From: Verrucomicrobiales bacterium
Lineage (GTDB): Bacteria > Verrucomicrobiota > Verrucomicrobiia > Verrucomicrobiales > DEV007
Assembly (NCBI GenBank): GCA_007123695.1
Contig: SLGN01000612.1
Coordinates: forward strand, 1-6,077
Direction of reading: 5' to 3'
Length of the DNA stretch: 6,077 nt
Made by a program: the position numbers and the translations under genes. Of the stretch, positions 1 to 5,560 are shown in pieces (position 1 is the first letter of the stretch; each line of letters starts with the position of its first letter). A model generated the notes under the pieces. That model did not search any database, was not told where the DNA came from, and saw nothing but the letters and a program-made list of their open reading frames with translations.

Positions 1-728
1 AGGACGCCGAGCCGATTTACCGTATCGACGGAGGGTCGTGGCTCCCCTACTCGGGCCCCGTCGAACTGCCCATGAACGCACGCCTGCGTGCCCAGTTCCT
101 TGCGAGGGATCCGTCGGAGTTCCGCGACGGTCCCGAGCGTTCCGCCTTCTACTACCCGGTGCCCGCCCACTTCAGCGGCAGCGTGACCGGCCATTTCCAT
201 TCCGCCGTGGGCGGGCCGAACTTGGCCTACGACGTCGCGGCCGGCGGCACCAAGTTCACCCATGGCGACCCGGTCATCGTCTTCGACGGCGAACCGATCC
301 GCTCCGGCGAACCGAATGTGATCACCTTTGCGGGCCACGCGTTTTCGGAGGTCGCCCCGGGCGAAAAGTTCAAGCTCGGCGAGTTCTTCTACCACAACGG
401 CACGACCTTCTACGAATCCCACGCCACTGGGGTGCAATTGCGGATCACGATCTCCATGCCGGACCGATCCCTCACGGTGCCCTTCGATCTCGACATGAAG
501 CTGGTGAGCAACGAGAACGACCCCGACGATCCCGTCGCCAGCGCCGACTACGTCATCCTCACGAATCTCAACCAGCCGCTCCCGCTCGAAATCAACGGAG
601 TCCGCTACCGGATGCTGCTTGAATTCGGCGCGACCGATTCCTTCGGCTTCTCGACGAAAAACCAGTTCCACGTCTTCGAGGGGGCGACCGGCAGGGGCGA
701 ACTCCTCGGCACCTTCCTGCCCCGCTGA
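1..728 (+). CDS. Secreted choice-of-anchor K-like domain protein, C-terminal part (5' end outside window)
   Basis: The reading frame is open from the left edge (first full codon at 3) to TGA at 726-728, giving 241 visible residues. The ATG at 72 is probably internal, because the upstream codons already encode a recognisable fold. Residues ~1-53 (YRIDGG..W.PYSGPVELP, then LRAQFLARDP and a closing YYPV) resemble a chitobiase/beta-hexosaminidase C-terminal-like beta repeat. Residues ~55-241 match what I know of the choice-of-anchor K domain: FSGSVTGHF near the start, FAGHAFSEVAPGEKFKLG at ~109-126, ASADYVILTN at ~179-188, INGVRYRMLLEFG at ~197-209 and FEGATG...LLGTF at ~225-238. Proteins with this domain are normally exported and carry a sorting signal after it. 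Here the protein stops three residues after the final GT, with no PEP-CTERM, LPXTG or membrane helix. Its role is unknown; a surface or adhesive function is inferred. The ATPase gene starts 19 bases later. Confidence 0.75.
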   Translation, partial: DAEPIYRIDGGSWLPYSGPVELPMNARLRAQFLARDPSEFRDGPERSAFYYPVPAHFSGSVTGHFHSAVGGPNLAYDVAAGGTKFTHGDPVIVFDGEPIRSGEPNVITFAGHAFSEVAPGEKFKLGEFFYHNGTTFYESHATGVQLRITISMPDRSLTVPFDLDMKLVSNENDPDDPVASADYVILTNLNQPLPLEINGVRYRMLLEFGATDSFGFSTKNQFHVFEGATGRGELLGTFLPR

Positions 729-747
729 AACCTTTTTCATCACCTCC

Positions 748-1818
748 ATGCTTGCCATCGACGACAGAACCCAGCTCGGAAACCGCATCCTCCACCTCGC
801 GCAGAAGTTCAACATCAGCGACTTCTACGTCACGCCGCGCGAGCAGCTCGTCTACCGGATGAACGGGGAGCTGGTCATCGACTCCTTCGTCTACCAGCCC
901 GAGGAGGAGATCGCTCCGCGGGCCGGCACCCTCGACTACGCACTCCAGATCGGGCCGCTACGCTTCCGCGTAAACCAGCTCGTCACACGGGGACGGGTCC
1001 GGTGGGTCATGCGCCTCCTTCCCAGCCACATTCCAGCCCCCCAGCAAATCTCGCTGCCTCCGCAGGCGCTAAAAGCCTACCTCGAGGCGGACAACGGTCT
1101 CTTCCTGATCTGCGGGGCGACCGGCTCGGGCAAGTCCACCACGATCGCCTCGCTCATCAAGACCCGCGCCGAGCGGCGCCGCGAGCACATCATCACCTTC
1201 GAGGATCCCATCGAATACATCCTTCCGACCAACCTGCCCTCGCTCGTGACCCAGCGCGAAATCGGCAGCGACGAAATCGACTTTGCGCTCTCCCTGCGGG
1301 CCTCGCTTCGCCAGGCGCCCGACGTCATCATGATCGGGGAAATCCGCGACGGATCCACCGCCGAGATCGCCCTGCAGGCCGCCGAGACCGGACACGTCGT
1401 CATCGCGACGATGCACACATCCTCGGCCGCGCAGACGGTGCAGCGCTTCCTCAAGCTCGTTCCCAGCGAACGCGTCGAGAACGCGATGCTCTCCTTCGCA
1501 GACTCGATGCGCATGATCCTCTGCCAGCAGCTCCTCTTCGACGAGAACCGCGGGCGGCGCTTTCCCATCCACGAGATCCTCTTTCCCTACGATTCGGTCA
1601 CCGGAATGATCCGCCGCGGCGACTTCAAGCGTCTCGACCACGAACTCGAGACCGGAACGACCAAGGGAATGATGAGCTTCGAGCACTGCCTCAGGACCCG
1701 GGAGTTCGAGGGCTGGCGCTCCAGCGCCCCCGCCAAGACCGGCTACACCGAGCACGAGGTCGCCGAATACCTCCACCGCGAAGCCAGCCGCACCCATAAC
1801 GAAATGCTACCCCGTTGA
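748..1818 (+). CDS. pilT: PilT-like type IV pilus motor ATPase
   Basis: This 356-residue cytoplasmic hexameric ATPase of the PilT/GspE secretion superfamily would hydrolyse ATP to drive pilus retraction. In order: an N-terminal PAS-like region (~1-95; SDFYVTP, YRMNGEL, RFRVNQ); Walker A GATGSGKST at 123-131; Asp box ITFEDPIEY at 149-157; VTQREIG at 167-173; Walker B DVIMIGEIRD at 192-201 with catalytic Glu198; AETGH at 212-216; and His box ATMHTSSAA at 220-228. The length fits PilT (~345) and not PilB/GspE (>500), and no tetracysteine zinc motif is present. The PilT C-terminal AIRNLIRE helix is replaced by SVTGMIRR (283-290), which keeps only the Ile-Arg pair, so retraction activity is likely but not certain. 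The frame is open upstream to 619, but that stretch overlaps the previous gene and is compositionally odd. ATG 748 gives the expected N-terminus. No Shine-Dalgarno is seen. It begins 19 bases after the upstream stop and ends 6 bases before the PilM-like gene. Confidence 0.93.
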   Translation: MLAIDDRTQLGNRILHLAQKFNISDFYVTPREQLVYRMNGELVIDSFVYQPEEEIAPRAGTLDYALQIGPLRFRVNQLVTRGRVRWVMRLLPSHIPAPQQISLPPQALKAYLEADNGLFLICGATGSGKSTTIASLIKTRAERRREHIITFEDPIEYILPTNLPSLVTQREIGSDEIDFALSLRASLRQAPDVIMIGEIRDGSTAEIALQAAETGHVVIATMHTSSAAQTVQRFLKLVPSERVENAMLSFADSMRMILCQQLLFDENRGRRFPIHEILFPYDSVTGMIRRGDFKRLDHELETGTTKGMMSFEHCLRTREFEGWRSSAPAKTGYTEHEVAEYLHREASRTHNEMLPR

Positions 1819-1824
1819 TCCACC

Positions 1825-2691
1825 ATGGAATTCAAAGACATCAAGGACGTCCTCACCTTCGCCGCCTTCCGCCCCGAAGCGGACAACCCTCGCTACGCCT
1901 GGCCGCAGCGCTTTCCCAAACAACGCTCCGTCCTCGTCGGAGTGGGCCGCGGCCAATGCACCTGGGCCTGCCTCGACCGCAAGGGCCAAGTCGAAAGCGT
2001 CGGCGAGGCGCCCGGCGACTTCGCCGAGGTTGCCTCGCACATGGCGGACTCGTGGAGGGCCTCGTCCGAAGACGGATGGATCGGCCTCTCGATCAACAAC
2101 CGCTTCATCATCAGCCTGGAGCACAACCTGTCCCGGAAAAAGGGCTGGCAGGAGGAACTGCGCCTCAATCCCAAGACCATCCTCGGCACCAAATACGACC
2201 GCACCAAGCGCTACGCCGTGCACCACAATCCCGAGACCAGCGCAAGCCTCGTGATGGCCTGCGACGACTCGATGGTGAAGTCGATCGAAGAGGCCATGCG
2301 CAGCTACGGCCTGCGCCCGGCGCGGATCTGCGTCGGCCTCTTCGCCACCACCGCCCACCTGCTCAACCGCATCTCGGCAGACAACGCCATCAAGAACCAG
2401 GACCTCATTGTGGCGACTTGGATCGACGGATCTCTCTGCCTCGTCCGCCAGAAGGCCGGGCAGTGGCAGGACCTCCGCTGCCGCACCGGCATCGGCCCCG
2501 GCGACGAGGCCACCGTGGCCCAGATGCTGAGGCCCTTTCTCGACAAGGCCGAACCCTCGACGCGCATCCTGCTGATGGAGGACCGGCGCGGCGGAGGATT
2601 CTCCTCGACCTACCTCCCGATGTTCGGAGAACGCCACGTCACCGACATGACCGAAGAGCACAACCTCTGGAACCTGCTCGCCCGCCACTGA
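1825..2691 (+). CDS. Divergent PilM/GspL-like actin-fold protein (putative)
   Basis: A soluble 288-residue protein with no signal peptide or membrane segment. PilM is an actin-like cytoplasmic protein that binds PilN and links the ATPase to the inner-membrane complex. Two beta-hairpin blocks look like the paired phosphate-loop strands of an actin fold: SVLVGVGRGQCTWACLDRKG (35-54) and LIVATWIDGSLCLVRQKAG (194-212). They are separated by an alpha/beta segment containing SLVMACDDSMVKSIEEAMRSYGLRP (141-165), as expected where the PilM/FtsA subdomains meet. The canonical DIGS..K and DxG nucleotide-binding residues are not visible, and the protein is shorter than typical PilM (~350). It may therefore not bind ATP. 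The assignment leans on position, directly after pilT and before two PilN/PilO-shaped genes, and on fold pattern. Alternatives are a GspL cytoplasmic-domain homologue or an unrelated protein. ATG 1825 is 6 bases after the pilT stop, so translation is probably coupled. Confidence 0.6.
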   Translation: MEFKDIKDVLTFAAFRPEADNPRYAWPQRFPKQRSVLVGVGRGQCTWACLDRKGQVESVGEAPGDFAEVASHMADSWRASSEDGWIGLSINNRFIISLEHNLSRKKGWQEELRLNPKTILGTKYDRTKRYAVHHNPETSASLVMACDDSMVKSIEEAMRSYGLRPARICVGLFATTAHLLNRISADNAIKNQDLIVATWIDGSLCLVRQKAGQWQDLRCRTGIGPGDEATVAQMLRPFLDKAEPSTRILLMEDRRGGGFSSTYLPMFGERHVTDMTEEHNLWNLLARH

Positions 2692-2745
2692 AGCCCGCAC
2701 CGTCCGCAAGGCCTCCGCCATAGCCAAACTCCCGCGAAACCCGCC
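2692..2745. other. Largest intergenic gap (54 bases), no recognisable signal
   Basis: This gap between the PilM-like and PilN-like genes is the longest non-coding stretch in the window. I see no -35/-10 pair, no hairpin followed by a T-run, and no Shine-Dalgarno before ATG 2746. It most likely lies inside one transcript. Confidence 0.5.
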
Positions 2746-3294
2746 ATGCACGAACCCATCCACGACATCAAGACGGAGCGGCAGAACGTCTCCGCCGGTC
2801 TCCCTGCGGTCTACAAGATCGCTCCCGCCGCCTTCTACGTGGTGGCTGCCGCCGCCTCCCTGCTGAGCTTCTACTTCCTCCTCAGCAAACGCGCCTACCA
2901 GGCGAGCGAAGCGGCCATGCAGGGCCGGCTCCACGCCGCCCAAGGCGAAGCGGCAGGGCTCGTCGCCCAGCAGCAGTCAATCGTCGACGAGGCGAAGAAG
3001 GCAGAGGCCTACGCCAAATGGCTCGAGGGATGCCGCCCCCTCCAGCCCGTCACCGTCGCGGTGGGCCGCAGCATGGGCAAGGAGTCCACCGTGGCTGAAC
3101 TTTCCCTGACGCGGAATCCCGAGCTCCCCGCCCACACTCTGATGCAGCTCAAGATCGACGGCGGATCCGGCGGACAAATCGAGAACACCCTCGACGCCAT
3201 CTACGCGCTCAGCTACCAGACCTACTCGGCGCAGCAGGTCAAGGGACCTCAGTCCACCGACTTCCAGGCCATCCTGATTCACACCGAAAATTGA
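2746..3294 (+). CDS. PilN-like bitopic inner-membrane protein (putative)
   Basis: A 182-residue protein with a short cytoplasmic N-terminus (~1-25), one hydrophobic segment (~26-46, rich in Ala, Phe and Leu), and a Gln/Ala/Glu-rich probable coiled coil (~50-93). It ends in a small alpha/beta domain (~115-180), with strands around VAELSLTRNP, THMQ-like TLMQLKIDGG and FQAILIHTEN flanking the helix QIENTLDAIYALSYQTY (144-160). This matches the PilN plan: cytoplasmic tail, membrane helix, coiled coil and ferredoxin-like periplasmic domain. PilN pairs with PilO in the inner membrane and contacts PilM through an N-terminal (I)NLLP(Y/W)R-type motif. That motif is absent here; the tail reads MHEPIHDIKTERQNV. 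The gene sits in the PilN position, after the PilM-like gene and before a second protein of the same build. Sequence similarity to known PilN is weak, so the call is structural and contextual. A GspL C-terminal half is an alternative. Confidence 0.6.
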   Translation: MHEPIHDIKTERQNVSAGLPAVYKIAPAAFYVVAAAASLLSFYFLLSKRAYQASEAAMQGRLHAAQGEAAGLVAQQQSIVDEAKKAEAYAKWLEGCRPLQPVTVAVGRSMGKESTVAELSLTRNPELPAHTLMQLKIDGGSGGQIENTLDAIYALSYQTYSAQQVKGPQSTDFQAILIHTEN

Positions 3295-3324
3295 TCCCGC
3301 CACCGCGCTCCAGTCCATCCGCCC

Positions 3325-3861
3325 ATGAAAAACCACCAGTCCGCCTGCTTCTTCCTCGTCTTCCTGACCGGAGCGATGCTCTATGGCGTCAACGCGCTGC
3401 GCAACTCCACCGCCGCCGCCCGCGAGCTCGCCGTGCAGACTCTCGCAGACGCCGAGACCGCCGAACAGGAGGCCCAGCTTGCCGAGATCCAGCTCAAGGC
3501 GCTCGACGCGAAGACTGCCGACCTGCGCGTCGTCTACACGGAGTGGAAGCCCCATTTCGAATCCTGCCGCAGCCCGCAGGACGCCGAGCAGCGCATCGCC
3601 GAAGCGATCCGCGAAACCGACGTCTTCCTCATCTCGCAGAAGTTCGAGGCCAAGGAGGTCGATCGGGGCGCGGCCATCTCCGACGCGCTCGTCGCCGATC
3701 TCGTCGTCGAAGACGACTACTCCAAAGCCCTGAACTGGCTCGGACGCCTCGAGGAATCGATCCCCAACTCCCGCATCACCAAATGCCAGATCGAACGAGG
3801 CGACCGCGGAAACGACATCCACCTCGTCGTGCAGCTTCAGATTCCCATCCTCAAGTCCTAG
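3325..3861 (+). CDS. PilO-like bitopic inner-membrane protein (putative)
   Basis: A 178-residue protein starting MKNHQSACFFLVFLTGAMLY. There are about six cytoplasmic residues, one membrane segment (~7-25), a long Ala/Glu/Leu-rich helix likely to form a coiled coil (~28-68), and then a compact alpha/beta domain (~82-175). In that domain a helix (PQDAEQRIAEAIRET), a strand-loop (VFLISQKFEAKEV), a helix (SKALNWLGRLEESIP, 133-147) and closing strands (ITKCQIERGD, IHLVVQLQIPIL) resemble the PilO/GspM ferredoxin-like fold. PilO forms a heterodimer with PilN and recruits PilP to the secretin. The domain plan closely mirrors the preceding gene, as PilN and PilO do in other bacteria. Family identity is inferred from topology, size and order; GspM is the main alternative. 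It lies 30 bases after the PilN-like gene, ends in TAG, and is 5 bases before the next gene. Confidence 0.6.
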   Translation: MKNHQSACFFLVFLTGAMLYGVNALRNSTAAARELAVQTLADAETAEQEAQLAEIQLKALDAKTADLRVVYTEWKPHFESCRSPQDAEQRIAEAIRETDVFLISQKFEAKEVDRGAAISDALVADLVVEDDYSKALNWLGRLEESIPNSRITKCQIERGDRGNDIHLVVQLQIPILKS

Positions 3862-3866
3862 AAGCC

Positions 3867-4565
3867 ATGAGACTCCATCGCAGAAGAATTCGCTCCGCAG
3901 CGGTGCTTGCAGCCGCCTGCTCCACCCTCGGCCTGTCCGCGACGCACGGTCAGGACACACCCGCCCCCATGGGGATGGAGGCTCCCACCCCGGCCCCGGC
4001 CGCCAGCTTCAACCCGACTCGCCCCATCAAAATGCGGCCGCCGCAGAAGCGGGCACTCCTTCTCAAGGAAAGCGAGCGGAATCCGTATGCGCGCCGCAAC
4101 CCCCACGAAGAGGTCGCGGCGCAGGAAACGATCAACGCCGAGGAGATCCGGATCCGCAACCACATCGCCTCCATGCGGGTGGCTGGCCGCAGCACTGGAC
4201 CGAACGGGCTGCGCGTCCTGCTCGGAGACCTCATCCTCGAGGAAGGCCGCATCCTCCCGCAGCTCATCGAGGGGCAAAGCGAGGGCCTGCACGTCATCGA
4301 CGTCAACGAAGACACCGTCGTGCTCGGTTGGATCGATGCCGAAAACGGGAAACCCACCGGGAAGACGATGCAAATCGGCTACGACCTTTCCCCCGTCGTC
4401 TCCTTCGCTCTCGGCGCGCCGGAAACCTCAAACGACGGCAATCCCGGCCCTCCCCGCATGGGCCGCATCCACATCGACCGCGAGCGCAAGAAGGAAAGCC
4501 GATCCATCGCGCGTGCCGCTTCCGAGCCCTCCTCCCAGGCCGACGACGCCGAGGAAAACCCGTGA
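3867..4565 (+). CDS. Exported PilP/GspC-like alignment-complex protein (putative)
   Basis: A 232-residue protein with an Arg-rich N-terminus (MRLHRRRIRS) and a hydrophobic Ala/Leu core (11-25), i.e. an export signal. Cleavage could follow THG28 (signal peptidase I), or Cys18 after LAAA could be lipidated, but the lipobox is weak. A Pro/Ala linker (31-65) follows. Residues 70-74 carry ERNPY, comparable to the R(D/N)PF motif seen before the homology region of PilP and GspC. Residues ~99-182 form the probable beta domain, including LRVLLGDLILEEGRILP and the strand pair HVIDVNEDTVVLGWID (142-157). The Glu/Arg/Ser-rich tail (~205-232) looks disordered. PilP connects the PilN/PilO pair to the secretin PilQ, and its gene normally follows pilO, as here. 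The frame is open upstream to 3291, but that part overlaps the PilO-like gene in a shadow frame. ATG 3867 yields the signal peptide and is preferred. Moderate certainty. Confidence 0.58.
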   Translation: MRLHRRRIRSAAVLAAACSTLGLSATHGQDTPAPMGMEAPTPAPAASFNPTRPIKMRPPQKRALLLKESERNPYARRNPHEEVAAQETINAEEIRIRNHIASMRVAGRSTGPNGLRVLLGDLILEEGRILPQLIEGQSEGLHVIDVNEDTVVLGWIDAENGKPTGKTMQIGYDLSPVVSFALGAPETSNDGNPGPPRMGRIHIDRERKKESRSIARAASEPSSQADDAEENP

Positions 4566-4600
4566 CGGCACGGCATCCGCCACGCCAGCTCCCTCTCCGC

Positions 4601-5542
4601 ATGATCCATCTCTCAAAGACCAAGCCGCCGGTCCGGGGCTGGACCTTCGTCGAGCTGCTCGTCGGCATCTCGCTTTCGGCGATCTTCCTCGGAGCCGCCT
4701 CCCTCGTCCTCGCCAGCATCTCGACCAATTCGAAACGACTTGCCTCGATCGTCGAGGTCCCCATCGGACAAGCCAACAAACAGGCGCTCTACGGCGAGTC
4801 TGGCGGCACCGTCTCGACCTATTCTTCACCCTGCTTCGGGCGGGCCGCGATCGCCCAGGATTTCCGCGAGTTCATCCGCGAGGACGCCGAGGTCTCCGCC
4901 CTCGTCCACTGCCTGCCCCGCGCCCTGCCGAACACCATCCGACCCGAGTTCCTTAGCTATCCCGCCGGCGAACCGGGAAGCACCGCGCCGCATCCCCGCC
5001 TCGACACGCCTGAAGCCTTTCGCCAGTTCCTCGCCGCAGTCGCACCCGCCTCCGCAACCGTCTACGACACTCCCATCCGCAACATCCCTCCGGCGAACCG
5101 GCCCAACACCACCGTCTTTCTGCTCGGTCCGAGCGAAGACCCCGCCTTTCTCCGCGTCCGGGCGATCTACGAGATCGACCACCTCGCCACGGCATCCCCT
5201 GCGGGCACCTATGCCACGGTGCGGCGCTTCCGCAACGGGGTGCTCACCCATCACTACGACGTCTTCTACGAAACCGGCCCCGGCTCCCTGCCGCTGCCCG
5301 GATTCGCCGCCTTCGAACGGACCGCACGCCGCACCGTGGCCGAAGGAGACGCCATCGATCGCTTCAAGATCGCCGAATGGAGCCCATTCTACCTTCTCTG
5401 GCTGCCCGATCCATCGATCAACCCGCACAAGATTCCCAATACCGCCCCGGCGGCGCCACCGACGGCACCCCTTTCCGCCTACGAGTCTCACGGGCAGCGG
5501 ACCTCGATGCAGGTCGTGATCCCCATGTTCCCCGGCCTCTGA
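4601..5542 (+). CDS. Type IV prepilin / minor pseudopilin with class III signal
   Basis: A 313-residue protein with a clear prepilin N-terminus. A 13-residue leader with Lys and Arg (MIHLSKTKPPVRG) is followed by WTFVELLVGISLSAIFLG. Cleavage is expected after Gly13, giving Trp at +1 and the conserved Glu at +5 (Glu18). The hydrophobic helix runs ~19-41 and the rest is a large, Pro-rich globular head with two Cys (78, 104). At ~300 mature residues it is much bigger than a major pilin (~150) and fits minor pilins of the PilW/GspJ size class. Residues QDFREFIREDAEVSALVHC (86-104) recall the GspJ/PilW region just after the stalk, where a helix precedes the first head strands. No calcium-binding or catalytic motif is recognised. 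It would need a prepilin peptidase encoded elsewhere. ATG 4601 is chosen because it places the leader directly; the open frame upstream overlaps the previous gene. The next gene starts 18 bases downstream. Confidence 0.85.
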   Translation: MIHLSKTKPPVRGWTFVELLVGISLSAIFLGAASLVLASISTNSKRLASIVEVPIGQANKQALYGESGGTVSTYSSPCFGRAAIAQDFREFIREDAEVSALVHCLPRALPNTIRPEFLSYPAGEPGSTAPHPRLDTPEAFRQFLAAVAPASATVYDTPIRNIPPANRPNTTVFLLGPSEDPAFLRVRAIYEIDHLATASPAGTYATVRRFRNGVLTHHYDVFYETGPGSLPLPGFAAFERTARRTVAEGDAIDRFKIAEWSPFYLLWLPDPSINPHKIPNTAPAAPPTAPLSAYESHGQRTSMQVVIPMFPGL

Positions 5543-5560
5543 ATCCCCCTTGCCAGCGCC

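Noticed and set aside
72..74. ATG 72 as the start of the choice-of-anchor K-like protein
   Set aside because: The frame is open to the left edge, and the codons before 72 encode the first half of a chitobiase-C-like repeat that continues past the Met; there is also no signal peptide after it.
619..747. Earlier ATG (619) for the PilT-like ATPase
   Set aside because: The extra 43 residues are Ser/Arg/Pro-rich, overlap the end of the anchor-K gene out of frame, and do not belong to the PilT N-terminal domain; ATG 748 fits the family.
1069..1797. Minus-strand open frame (242 codons) inside the ATPase gene
   Set aside because: It lies wholly within a gene with intact Walker motifs; its composition (Gly, Ala, Glu, Asp, Val rich) is typical of antisense shadows at high GC.
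1815..2723. Arg/Pro/His-rich + strand frame (302 codons) overlapping the PilM-like gene
   Set aside because: It is a +1-type shadow of the 1825-2691 gene with low-complexity composition; its end runs past the real stop without any motif.
1807..2943. Long minus-strand open frame (378 codons) opposite the PilM-like and PilN-like genes
   Set aside because: It is a mirror of GC-rich codons on the + strand, spans two good genes and the gap between them, is rich in Gly/Ala/Val/Glu without recognisable motifs, and has no sensible context.
3291..3866. Upstream extension of the PilP-like frame to 3291
   Set aside because: The extension is Arg/Pro-rich shadow sequence overlapping the whole PilO-like gene, and it would bury the export signal that starts at ATG 3867.
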